A DNA stretch of 64,000 bases, taken from the NCBI GenBank assembly GCA_023512835.1, contig CM042087.1:21457260-21521259 (forward strand). Reading direction: 5' to 3'. Within the stretch, counting starts at the first letter, position 1. Each line of letters starts with the position of its first letter. The position numbers and the translations under genes are program-made. The notes beneath the pieces are model-generated. The model saw only the letters and a list, made by a program, of their open reading frames with translations. It did not search any database and had not been told where the DNA came from. Below are positions 42,040 to 52,702 of the stretch, in pieces. The DNA comes from Taxillus chinensis (Eukaryota > Streptophyta > Magnoliopsida > Santalales > Loranthaceae).

Positions 42040-43917
42040 TGATAGAAAGATTTTTTGCCTCCCTAAAAGAGTAAGCTAATGACGTAAAATCTCTCTTCAA
42101 GATAATTATTTCCCTCGGTTTATACTAACAGAATAGCAGTAAATAAGGGGTCGAACCCACAGGGATTAACCTAGTTCTCTAGTTCTCAAATCAAAACACC
42201 AAATTACTCTTGTTCTATAAAATGTCTTGTTAAAAAGTTTTCTTTTTTAAACTAAAGATCTAATTTTTATTTGGTTTTCTGAATAAACAAAGAAAGCAAA
42301 TTGATTTTAGGATTAAGATTCAAGGATTAAAGGTATCTAGGGTCACAACTTCACCTCCCTATGCTGTTTCTACTGATTTTAAGGTTCTTGAGATTATTTA
42401 ATTGATAACATGCTATAACTAAACCAAGGTACTGCAATTGGTCATTGCCAGCCCTTCTAAGTCTTTGTCTCGCCTAAATGGTCATCATGACATCAACATG
42501 CAAAGCCTAATTATCATACTCATGACAGGGTAATGGTCACACCAATCACAAATATGTTATGAATCAAAGATCAGACTCAGACTAAGGCTAAGAAAACCCA
42601 GGTGTACACCCCAGATATTAAAAGATAAGAACAGATCCATAAAACATGCAATCTCAATTAAACAAACTCAATATTCAATCAATTAGTTTAACAACTTAGG
42701 GGGCTACATTGCCCCCCTAGATAAAGGAAACTACTCACACATGTTCTTGGATAAACAATAAGAAATAAAGAACATCATCCTCAAGCATGTGCAGCAAAAC
42801 TCCAACTTTAGGTCTTCTCCAGCCGTCAGACCTTCTAGAATCGGCAGCTCCAGGATCAGAACCCTAGCCTCCAAAAACGTGAGTCTCTCTCTCTCTCTTT
42901 CTCTCTAAAAAAACGTGCCCCCCCTCTAAGTCTGCTCCAAAAGGGTTGCTGCCTCCTCTATTTATAGAGAAAACTGCTGTGCAATGAGTGCCCTAGCCAT
43001 CCGCAGTTGCCACTTATCAATACGACGTAGTTTTGATAAGTAGTTTCCATTTTTCTACCAACTTGAATACAACTCGAACCAAGCATAATTTGGACTAGGT
43101 GCTTTAGAGAAAAGTGCTTAAAATAATAAAACAANNNNNNNNNNNNNNNNNNNNNNNNNNNNNNNNNNNNNNNNNNNNNNNNNNNNNNNNNNNNNNNNNN
43201 NNNNNNNNNNNNNNNNNNNNNNNNNNNNNNNNNNNNNNNNNNNNNNNNNNNNNNNNNNNNNNNNNNNNNNNNNNNNNNNNNNNNNNNNNNNNNNNNNNNN
43301 NNNNNNNNNNNNNNNNNNNNNNNNNNNNNNNNNNNNNNNNNNNNNNNNNNNNNNNNNNNNNNNNNNNNNNNNNNNNNNNNNNNNNNNNNNNNNNNNNNNN
43401 NNNNNNNNNNNNNNNNNNNNNNNNNNNNNNNNNNNNNNNNNNNNNNNNNNNNNNNNNNNNNNNNNNNNNNNNNNNNNNNNNNNNNNNNNNNNNNNNNNNN
43501 NNNNNNNNNNNNNNNNNNNNNNNNNNNNNNNNNNNNNNNNNNNNNNNNNNNNNNNNNNNNNNNNNNNNNNNNNNNNNNNNNNNNNNNNNNNNNNNNNNNN
43601 NNNNNNNNNNNNNNNNNNNNNNNNNNNNNNNNNNCGTCATAAGGGTCCATATGGCGTGCACCCTTATTTTGCCTCCTCAGGCTGCCCTATTTTGCCACAA
43701 GTTCCTTCTTTGGTAAATCAAGTGATTTGGGTGATGTCCATGAGATGAAATTGCCTAAAAACCTGCCAAAACAGCTCAAAAACACATATATATAGGCTAA
43801 GCAGTCTTCCTAGGGTGTTAGAGCAAATATCTAAGAAATATGGATGAATTAAGCTCTTATCATGCTCTTTAATACCCTAAATCTGCACTAGAATAACGAC
43901 ATAAATGCACGTTATCA
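42040..43917 (-). repeat. Athila-A 3' LTR (contains assembly gap)
   Basis: In sense it starts TGATAACGTGCATTTATG, the familiar Athila LTR start, and ends CTTTCTATCA. Related to 51204-52702. It holds an ACGT palindrome (about 43013-43040) and a TATA box (CTATTTATAG on plus, 42958-42967), followed in sense by a CT/GA-rich leader (42886-42906). Confidence 0.9.
43135..43634. other. Assembly gap of 500 N
   Basis: Exactly 500 undefined bases, a conventional filler length. The related LTR of Athila-B has only about 100 bases between the matching flanks, so the true missing sequence is probably short. Confidence 0.95.
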
Positions 43918-45513
43918 AATACACCACACTTGAACTATTGCTTGTCCTCAAGCAAAAACACACAAGCATACAAAAATAAAATAAACATACAGTCACACTG
44001 GAATGAAAATAAGATAAATAAAAATCAAAGAGAGTCATGGTTTCCTAGGCATACAATTCTATCATGATGAAGTGGGCAATCAAATAACTCAAAATGAATT
44101 ATAATTAAGCTCAATCATGTCCATACCCTTAAGTCCAACAACCATGCAGTCTCATCACTGAAAATTCAGACATTAGCAAGCATACCATGATAAAACAGCA
44201 CCTAATTTCCCTTAAAATTCTCACCTAGGATAAAGTTGCCTCACTCAAATATAAACTCTCATTTCTCTCCACACAAGCCCAAATACCATACCTAACAGAA
44301 AATCAATGGGTGGAAAGCTCCTCCTACATTCTCCACTAGTTATTAATTAAGTACTTACCAAGCAAACATGAGAGTTCCCTATTGTGCTCATCAAAGGAAA
44401 CACACTCTCTATTCTACTTTGATTGAAAACTCACACACTATTCTATTCTCAATGAACTCACACTCTACTCTAATGACTAATAAAACACACCTTGAGCCAA
44501 AGAAATGAGCTCAACACTCTAAATAAACACAACTCAGCCAGTATGGCTTTTATTCTGCAAAACTTTGTTTTTTTTAATAATAACCTTACAAGCTTGCATT
44601 TTATGCTCTCCCTTGATGGATTATTCACTCTTTTTTTTAACTCACATAACATAACACATAACTAAGACTGATTTTTTTCTAATGCAAACCCTTTTCCATT
44701 TTGCTACATAAGGAGAGACAGAAATTCATTGATGTCTCGCATCCCATTATCAAATTAAGTGATGGCTTTTTCACATTCTATATCACAGCCTTCTACATTT
44801 ATAATACAACAAAACAGAAACTAGGATACATAGGAAGTCACAGTGACTTAAATGGCCTTGTATCACTAGCAACACACCAAACACTGAGCACTAATAAGTA
44901 ATCATCATGCTTACTTAACTCCTACCATTAAATAACCGATGGTTAAACGCAGAGAGGAGCATCAAATCAAACTATTACCCATAAACCATAAATGTCACTC
45001 AAGGGCTAGAAAGAGGTTTTTTTTCATTTTCCTTTTGGATTTTCTTTCACTCAACTCTAAGCGCCACTAAGTGTTATCCTAACATGTCATGCTCAGCTAA
45101 TATTCAAACTTCAGCTCCAAAAACATGGTGATATCATTCAAGAAGTAAAAACATGCTTAAACCAAATCACAACACACCTTAATTACTTTAACACCCTTAT
45201 CACAACATGATACTAATGTGGCATCAAAATTAAAATTTAAGCCAAAATTGCATACCTTGTATCCATGCCTCTCCACATGCAAATCACACAATCAAGCAAC
45301 TCAAACAATCACACAAACAAATTTAAATTTTTTTGTTCTTTTATTTTTATTTGATTTTAAAATGACTAACAAACAATCTAAGAACAAACACCATAAATAA
45401 AACATGCAATCACACAACATAAAAGACAAGCAAGTGACTTAAGTCACTCCCCAATACACCACACTTAAAATATGATATGTCCTCATGGCATGAAATAAGG
45501 AGTAGGAAAATAC
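43918..45513 (-). other. Athila-A 3' untranslated region with polypurine tract
   Basis: Adjacent to the LTR the minus strand reads GGACAAGCAATAGTTCAAGT and then GTGGTGTATT before TGATAACG, the typical Athila end. The rest is A/T-rich with homopolymer runs, matching 52703-53929 of Athila-B. No gene. Confidence 0.8.
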
Positions 45514-46158
45514 TTACCTCTCAGTTGGCAAGCTGTAGTAGTAGATAACATTAGCCACCATTCGACGTGCACGAGTAACAAAATCAGCTGAGGTTTCTCC
45601 GTGTATTTCCCAGTTTTCCCTCAGTTGCAGAATAGCCATCATATAGTAGCAAACAAAAATCCCACAGCTGAATTGGTCAAGCTGTTGAGGGAGTTCCATT
45701 TCGTTGAGGTGAATAAGAGGGAGCTTGTCCTGCAACAATCCTTCTTTTTTCATCGCATCCTTGATTCTTCTTATGATCCCATGAATAAGCTGTCTCTTTC
45801 TTCTGGTGAACCCTTCGCCTTGGCTTGGATCATAAAGCACTGTATGCCCTGCACTCAAATCCATACGCACCAAGACATAGTGACGATCAATGTGTACATG
45901 GATCAACACCTCGTGCATACCATGCCAAGGACGGTGCCCTTCATTCTGACCATTTATACGCTGGCGCCACACACTTTCAGACAAAGGTTGCTCATAAAGC
46001 TCGCACAGCATAATAGAGGTATACTGGGACAGTGGGTAGTTATGAGGCTCGGTCTCCACTACAAAATGCATAGTCCTGCAAAATAAGTCCACCTCATCTA
46101 TGTAGAGATATTCATCACCTAAGATCCGTTGAAGGACAAACGAGGTGAAGAGGTCCAT
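45514..46158 (-). CDS. Athila-A downstream ORF, Ulp1/C48-like cysteine protease domain
   Basis: 214 codons. The fold signature of ULP1-type proteases is seen: His93 in DRHYVLVRMDL, Asp110 in HTVLYDPSQG, Gln159 six residues before Cys165 in PQQLDQFSCGIFVCYYMM, the usual His-Asp-Gln-Cys order and spacing. Such enzymes cut ubiquitin-like modifiers such as SUMO; whether this one does is unknown. The ORF lies downstream of pol, where other Athila elements have an env-like gene. The Met at 46158 is only where the frame opens: in Athila-B a linker (about 54460-55054) joins it to the N-terminal half, and that linker is deleted here. Confidence 0.75.
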   Translation of the reverse strand: MDLFTSFVLQRILGDEYLYIDEVDLFCRTMHFVVETEPHNYPLSQYTSIMLCELYEQPLSESVWRQRINGQNEGHRPWHGMHEVLIHVHIDRHYVLVRMDLSAGHTVLYDPSQGEGFTRRKRQLIHGIIRRIKDAMKKEGLLQDKLPLIHLNEMELPQQLDQFSCGIFVCYYMMAILQLRENWEIHGETSADFVTRARRMVANVIYYYSLPTER

Positions 46159-47353
46159 ATCCCTTGCTCATAATGTGTTGGGTTCTAGCATTTGCCTCCC
46201 TAAGCTCTTGTGTTTCTTTTCTCCACGCTTCAGTAGATACAATAGCAGGAGCTTCAGGGGCTTCCCATGCTCTGGCTAATGGTCTAGAAGTAGCGTGCTG
46301 GTCTTGAGAGACAAGTGCCATTAACTCTTCAAACTGAGCACTCTGGATATGTCCATTTGTAAATGCCCAATTTATAACTTCTACCTCACTTACTACCTGG
46401 CCACTGATACCTTGAAAGAAGTTAAACACATCTTCCTTGTGCACATTATACTGCATATACATGGCAGTAAGCCTGAATAGGGTTTGTTTCCTTTCATCCA
46501 ATGGAGTGGAGGTGTCTCGCGCAGCAAACTCAGTAGGCCGCTCCATATGAACACTATGTCGTGAAGGCTGTGGTTCAGCCCGAGGAAGATTTCCCCAGTT
46601 GCCTCTAGAGCTTACCCCTAAGCCTCCTTCTGGTTGTAGTACTCTCAAAATCCATTGAGAGGGGAATGGGGTGCTGTCTAAATGGGCAAAATGCTGAGCA
46701 TGCTGGCTCTGAAAAATAACACATAACATTCTGCCATATACCCTCTTTGTCAAGTTTTTCTTCCACCAATTGAAAATGCCAGCAACCCAGTCCACATATA
46801 ACATATGGTCAATGCCATACATGAATGCAAGATGGGTCATAGGCACACCATCCTTTCCACTAGTTTGCAACAGCAAGCACTTTCCTACCAGATGAGCTAA
46901 ACATCTAAATTTTCCCACAAAGCCATTTTTAGTAAACTGCCTCCTCCTCTCAAAACGTTTGGCATAATTTAAGGCAATACCATACTCCCCTAAGATCAGG
47001 TGAGGGAAGTGATCAGTAGGTACAGGAAGGTTAAAGGTCTTCCTAATCGTCTCAGGTGTGATACGAATATACACCCCCTGCACCTGCCCTAAAATCGCAT
47101 CCTCCTCCTCATTTAAGTAAATGGAATGGTAAACCTCATGCAAAGCAGGATAATAAATGGCACATCTGGCTGAAACTAACCTCACAAACCCAAGATTTTG
47201 AAGCTTTAAGGCCACCTCACTTGACCATCCCAGGACTGATTCCTTCAAGGCACTTAGATCCAGAGCATGCCCCAGGAACATCTCCCCATCCTCACTACTG
47301 GAAGAACTGGATGAATGAACTTCTTCCTTGCCTGATCGCCTTGTGCGCACCAT
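46115..47353 (-). CDS. Athila-A downstream ORF, N-terminal plant-transposon-type domain
   Basis: 412 codons from MVRTRRSGKEEVHSSS, with a Ser/acidic head, then LGWSSEVALKLQNLGFVRLV, GVYIRITPETIRKTFNLP, FVGKFRCLAHLVGKCLLLQT, MYGIDHMLYVDWVAGIFNWW and LTAMYMQYNVHKEDVFNFFQ. I recognise this type as the domain called putative plant transposon protein (PF20167-like), with unknown function. Near the end a helix (TEAWRKETQELREANARTQH) leads into sequence overlapping the Ulp1-like half in another frame. A TATA box stands about 130 bases upstream of this ATG. Confidence 0.75.
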   Translation of the reverse strand: MVRTRRSGKEEVHSSSSSSSEDGEMFLGHALDLSALKESVLGWSSEVALKLQNLGFVRLVSARCAIYYPALHEVYHSIYLNEEEDAILGQVQGVYIRITPETIRKTFNLPVPTDHFPHLILGEYGIALNYAKRFERRRQFTKNGFVGKFRCLAHLVGKCLLLQTSGKDGVPMTHLAFMYGIDHMLYVDWVAGIFNWWKKNLTKRVYGRMLCVIFQSQHAQHFAHLDSTPFPSQWILRVLQPEGGLGVSSRGNWGNLPRAEPQPSRHSVHMERPTEFAARDTSTPLDERKQTLFRLTAMYMQYNVHKEDVFNFFQGISGQVVSEVEVINWAFTNGHIQSAQFEELMALVSQDQHATSRPLARAWEAPEAPAIVSTEAWRKETQELREANARTQHIMSKGYGPLHLVCPSTDLR

Positions 47354-47477
47354 CTTGCTCTAGGAATTTAGAGAGAAGAAGGATGAAATTTGGGGTGAAG
47401 AGCAAGAAGAACAGAGCTTCACAAATTTCAGATCTATAAATGAATTTTTGGTGTGAATGACCTAGCTCCCGGCCTCA

Positions 47478-47634
47478 TTATTTATAGCATGCAGAAGAAG
47501 AAGTGTCCCAATTTGGATCATACACGTGTCCTCCAATTTTAAGGCTGATCGGACGAAAATACCCCTATGCACGTCATATCATAATTGTGGCGTGCACGTT
47601 AAAATCTGACCAGATTCTGCTGGTGGGTCCCCCA
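47478..47634 (-). promoter_or_regulatory. Possible internal promoter of Athila-A downstream ORF
   Basis: On the minus strand a GCTATAAATAATG TATA box (plus TTTATAG at 47481-47487) precedes the ATG at 47353 by about 130 bases. CACGTG is at 47523-47528 and a GCACG/CGTGC inverted pair at about 47570-47598. The spacing is the same in Athila-B. Confidence 0.5.
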
Positions 47635-49438
47635 TGTAAGGACCCGTACCTTGAGTTAGTTAGTTTTGCCTCCTGAGTAGAGTTTTTCTAGATTTTGACC
47701 CAGTAAATGGACTCCAATGAATTCACATGCAAAAGGAAAGATGCTTAGAATGATGTCCTCTATCTACCACAGAAGTTTCAGGCCAAATGGACATGTATGT
47801 GAGGTGCACGTGATATGGGTCCAATTCACGTGCAAGTGTGGTTGTCTTCTAAATGATGCAAGGAGGCTAGGGGTGAAGTTTGAGAGCATTTGGAGTGCGT
47901 ATGGAGTTGCACGTGAATTGGGGAATTCACGTGCAAATTGGCGTGCAGGCATATTTTTGCATGGTTCCCTTGGTTTTGACATTCTAAGGAACTTTCTCCA
48001 AAGGACCATGTTGAAATTCTGAGTATTTTGGCCTATATGGGTGCGGAAAGGTGCTAACTTGTGTGATCAAAACTACATCGTTTTGATCCTGGGTTTCACT
48101 TAATCAAAACTACGTCGTTTTGATAGTGGGAGGCCTATATAAGGATGAGGAGACTCCTTGTTCTAGGGTTAGGGGTTTTTCGGCCATTGCGGCCGTCGTG
48201 AGAGAGAGAGAGAGCTAGAGAGAGGGAAAGGGGGGAGAATCGCTAGTTCGTGGCGGGAGCATCTTGCGTGGGGAGGACGGCATCTAACGCGGGAGCAAGG
48301 AGGATCTTCTTTAAGGTAGGGGTTCTGTTTTCTTATACCTGATCCGGGGTTAGGCCCTGTGGTGAATTACCCGTTGGATATTGTCCTTGTTATCATACTA
48401 TTTATATGTAAATTCATATAGGTGTGATCTCCTATATGAATGTTGGCCTTCAATGGCGTTGTTTGGATATATGTATATATGCCTGCCAAGTGTTTGACAT
48501 AATGCCTGTGAGGCTGTGCATGTTATGTGTTTGAGGTAATGCCTGTGAGGCTGTGCATGTTATGTGTTTGAGGTAATGCTTGTGAGGCCACGCACGTCCG
48601 GTGTGTTAGATTATGTCTGTGTGGTGGGTGTATGAGCTTGTGGATATATGCATGCTAAGTGTTCGATGTTATTCCTGTGTGACTAAGCATACTAAGTGTT
48701 TGATGTTATGCCTGTATGGCCATGTGTGCTGCGTGTTTGCTTGAAACCCGGTGGCTGTGGAAGCCCGGGACTGTTTTGTGGAACCCGGTGGTCGTGGAAG
48801 CCCGGGACTGTTTTGTGGAACCCGGTGGTGTGGAAGCCCGGGATCGTTTTGTGGAACCCGGTGGCGTGGAAGCCCGGGACGTTTTTGTGGGACCCGGTGG
48901 TCGTGGAAGCCCGGGACCGTTCTTGAAACCCGGTGGTGTGGAAGCCCTGGGAGTGTTTATGTACTAGCCCATGTATGATTGTGTTTCTTGTTATAGCTTG
49001 TAACTATATCTGGTGGAATAATTGTATCACGACACAGCACTTGTACACAAGGCATGTAGATATTAGGTGCATGGGATGGGTTGGGAGACATGATCCCTAC
49101 GAGTCGTGGTTGCTCACCCCTCCTACCATGTTGTTTTCTTTACAGGAACCTACAGGCGTTAGGTGGGACCCCAAGGTGGAAGACCTTATTTATTTTATTG
49201 TTTATGTTATTTTATTATGGGAACTGATGTAACCCCAATGGGGATGGATTGAAAAGAAGACTTTGTATTAAAGACCGATTTGGTTTGTGGGACTTGATGG
49301 ACTTTATTTTTCTTGAATGTGTTGTGAATGTTTAAAATGTTCAGTTCTTGGTTTGTATCCTAACCCCTTTGCCCTCCGTGTGGGTAAAAAGGGGAGTCAC
49401 GTACCGGTTTCCTCGGGTTGGAAATCCGGGGCGTGACA
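47635..49438 (+). mobile_element. Solo Tekay-family LTR, TSD CCCCA
   Basis: TGTAAGGACCCGTACC to GGGGCGTGACA, 1804 bases, flanked by CCCCA (47630-47634 and 49439-49443). It matches the 22074 LTR in its first 500 bases and in its end, but the middle differs and holds its own tandem array. G-box words, ACGT palindromes (48064-48124), TATA (CTATATAAGG, about 48133-48143) and a GA run follow in the same order. Confidence 0.93.
48745..48955 (+). repeat. About 38-bp tandem array in solo Tekay LTR
   Basis: Six to seven units with GAACCCGGTGG, CGTGGAAGCCCGGGA and TGTTTTGTG in order; absent from the LTRs at 22074 and 29321. It is preceded by repeats with TATGTGTTTGAGGTAATGCC (48510-48580). Confidence 0.88.
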
Positions 49439-50024
49439 CCCCATGAGCTGTATGTCACATATCTCTTCTGCATGACATATGCTGGAAGACTCTAGAAGGC
49501 TGAAATGTGATATTATGCACTTTTGGCCACCAAGTAGACAGCTAGGATATTGCGTGCAGAAGACATTAGTGGTACGAATGATTTTATCTGTCTTCAATTA
49601 AAATTGTAGAGTATTAAAAGGTGCACGCCATTTCAGCATATCACGTGCAGGCCCAAATGGGCCCATTTTTCTTATGTGGCTTTCCCATGTAAGGCTGATC
49701 ATATTTCTCTTCTGCACGTCATATGATTGGGCTCAATTTCAAGCACTTTTGGGCTTCACTTGGTCTATACTCTGGACATGGGCGGAAAACTAAATTCAAA
49801 GTCTAGTGCCCATGGGTATGCTCTTTGAAGCCTACAAAATGGTAAGTAAAAAGAAAAAAAAGTTCCCTGCACCATGGTGAGTTCTCACAACAAATATAAA
49901 AAGAAAAACTAAAACAAACCGTTGGGTTGCCTCCCAACAAGCGCTTTATTTAAAGTCTGTAGCTAGACTTCAAAATATGCTCATGAAGGCTCAAAAGAAA
50001 GGGAATCAACTATCTCCCTCTATG
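49439..50024 (-). other. Athila-A pol to downstream-ORF spacer
   Basis: Continuation of the spacer split by the solo LTR; contains CACGTG at 49642-49647 and GCACGTCATATG-like words. Non-coding. Confidence 0.7.
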
Positions 50025-51203
50025 TTGGGTCATAATAAGGTTTCAGCCGATTACCATTAACCCAAAATTTCTTGCCATCTTCAGCTTGGAGCTCAAAGCT
50101 CCCATATGGCTTCTTATCGATGAAGACAAATGGTCCCATCCATTTTGATCTTAGCTTCCCGGAAACAACCTTAGCCTAGTGTTGAATAACAAAACTTGTT
50201 GTCCTAGGGCTAAAGATTCTGTATTAAGTTGCCTATCATGCCATTTTCTAGTTCTTTCCTTATAAATCTTAGCACTCTCATAGGCATCCATTCTAAACTC
50301 ATCTAACTCAATTAATTGAGTCATCCTCAGTTCCTTGATTTCGTGTGGATCAAAATTTAATTTCCTCAAGGCCCATTGAGCCTTGTGTTCTAATTCCACA
50401 GGTAAATGACAAGACTTCCCATATAGGATTCTGTAAGGGGACATTCCAATGGGAGTCTTATAGGCTGTCCTATAAGCCTATAAAGCTTCATCAAGCCTTT
50501 GAGACCAATCCTTTCGATTTCCTCCAATAGTTTTCTCAAGTATAGCTTTGATTTCCTTGTTGGACACCTCAGCTTGTCCATTAGCTTGTGGGTGATAAGC
50601 TAAGGACTTCCTATGGTTGACGCCATACTTTGTCAACAACTTGTCAAACAATTTGTTACAAAAATGACTACCCTCATCACTGATAATAGCCCTTGGTGTC
50701 CTAAAACAGCTAAAGATGTTTCTGGTAAGGAATTTAGTCACCACTCTAGCATCATTCACTCTTGTTGGTATTGCCTCAACCCACTTGGACACATAATCTA
50801 TAGCCAACAGAATGTATGAATACCTATCAGAAATGGGGAAAGACCCCATAAAGTTTATGCCCCAAACATCAAAGATTTCAACTGGAAGAATTCCAGTTAA
50901 AGGCATCTCATTCTTCCTAGATAGTCTACCTACCCTTTGACATCTATCACAAGTTTTAATGAAAACATAGGTGTTTTTAACCATGTTTGGCCAATAAAAC
51001 CCACATTGCATTATCTTAGCTACTGTTCTTTGCACTCCAAAGTGGCCCCCATAATGTGAAGCATGGCACTGATGCATTATAGCATCCACCTCCTCCTCAG
51101 GGACACACCTCCTAATGATTTGATCAAGACACCGCCGATAGAGGATAGGATCATCCCAAATATATTTCTTTGCATTCACTATGAACCGCTTCACTGGTGG
51201 TAA
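50025..51203 (-). pseudogene. pol: Athila-A integrase (truncated)
   Basis: From the Athila-B edge: [17 protein letters not shown], zinc finger [20 protein letters not shown] to [12 protein letters not shown], core with FDVVWGINFMG-type strand, [18 protein letters not shown] (second Asp) and [19 protein letters not shown] (Glu), then [20 protein letters not shown] and a tail ending near REIVDSLSF. The first catalytic Asp is Asn (GINFMG; Athila-B has GIDFMG). TAG replaces TGG at about 50478 (DEAL-stop-AYRT), and a frame change lies near 50155. Confidence 0.92.
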
Positions 51204-52702
51204 TTGACAGACAGATTTTTAGCCTCTCTAAAAGAGCTAGCTAATGTCGTTAAATCTCTCTTCAAGATAATAATTCCCTTAACTAATGCTAAATAGAATA
51301 GCGACAAGAAAGGGGTCGATCCCACAGAGATTACCAAGTTATCTAGCTTTAACTCAAATCACCAAATTAATCTTGCTTAAAACAATGTCTTGGGAAAAAC
51401 GAATTCTTTTTATAACTAAAAATCTAATTTTTATTTTGGTTTTCTGAATAAACAAAGAAAGCAAATTGATTTTAGGATTAAGATTCAAGGATTAAAGGCA
51501 TCTAGGGTCACAATTTCACCTCCCTATGTTATCTCTACTGGTTCATTGTATTAGGGTTGTCTAATTGAAAACATGCTAAACATAAGCCAAGGACAACAAA
51601 CGGTCATTGAGGTCCTTTTAAGAGTTGTATGCCAGAATGGTCATCTAAACACACAAACATGCAAAGCCAATAAATCATACTTGCAAAAGGATAATGATCA
51701 CACCAATTACAAATAAGTTATGAATCTCAATCCGCCCTGACTAGGGCTAAGAATACCAAGGTGTACATCCAAAGATAGAGATTAAGAACAGATTCATAAA
51801 ACATGCAAAACTCAATCATCCAAACCCAATATTCATAAACACAGCAAAGCAACAAGGGGGCTACATTGCTCCCCTAGATTAAAAGACTACTCACGCATGA
51901 TTACAAGCAAACACAAAGCAGAAAAGCTCAACATCTTCTTCTTAACCACGCGCACAGCAAAGCTTCAAATCCAGGCTCCAAAATCCGCGACGGCTGCTGC
52001 GACGGCTGCTCTCCTAGGTCAAGGAGCAACCTCCAAGTCGTGGAGCCTCTCTCTGTCTCTAAAAACGTGTAGGGGGTCTAGGTATTGCATAGCAGAGGGC
52101 GTGGAGCTTGTATTTATAGAGTTTGGATGGGCCTTGAGGTGTGTAACCTAGCCCATCTATCAAAACAACGTAGTTTTGATAAGTAACACTCGAAACATTA
52201 AAAACTCTATCTTCCATCCACAATTTGGACACGGGCCTTGGAAACAAATGATCGGCATGGAAAAACGATAGGATCGGTCCAAAAAATATCTCTGCACGTC
52301 AATTTGCACGTGATATGGTGAATTCACGTGCACCTCCAAATCAGCTCAAACTTCTCCCCAAGCTTCCTTGCATCCCGTAGAGGCCTGAGAGGCAAAAATA
52401 GGCTTGCACGTGAAATGGGTGAATTCACGTGCAGCTCCAAATGCTCTGAAATTTCTGTGGTAGGTAGAAAACATCATTCTAAGAAACTTTTGTTCTTGCA
52501 CGCCAATTGTTTGAGGCCATCTACTATGTCAAAAGTGAGCTCCAAAATCTGCCAAAACAGCTTAAAAACGCATGTATTTGCAAATAGCATCTTCCTAGGG
52601 GTTAGAGCAAATATATATGATATATGAAGCAATAAGGCTCTAATCATGCTCTTAAACATCCTAAATAAACACTAGAATAACGGCATAAAATGCACGTTAT
52701 CA
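51204..52702 (-). repeat. Athila-B 3' LTR
   Basis: Sense start TGATAACGTGCATTTTATG, end TCTGTCA. In sense order: CACGTG at 52426, 52407, 52325 and 52307 in two hairpins, an ACGT palindrome (52159-52180), a TATA box (plus TATTTATAG, 52111-52119), then a GA-rich leader (about 52046-52060). Confidence 0.92.
52159..52431 (-). promoter_or_regulatory. G-box hairpins and ACGT palindrome of Athila-B LTR
   Basis: Two inverted pairs of GCACGTGA(A/T)AT and ATTCACGTGC type, then ATCAAAACAACGTAGTTTTG and AT. The arrangement is the same as in the Tekay LTR although the elements are only distantly related. Confidence 0.65.

Larger units (their letters stand above)
42040..51203 (-). mobile_element. Athila-A (Ty3-gypsy, Athila), right end cut by Athila-B
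   Basis: Minus-strand element with 3' LTR at left (42040-43917), polypurine tract, Ulp1-like ORF (45514-47353), a solo Tekay LTR inserted in the spacer (47635-49438), and pol (integrase side) to 51203, where the Athila-B LTR begins. The rest of Athila-A should continue beyond the window. Left flank bases AAGTT (42035-42039) are the expected target duplication. Confidence 0.88.

Noticed and set aside
42958..43716. Three ORFs of 185-230 codons across the N run
   Set aside because: Almost all residues are undefined; the frames are open only because N codons give no stops.
45601..46086. Plus-strand ORF of 161 codons
   Set aside because: Shadow on the opposite strand of the Ulp1-like ORF; no motif of its own.
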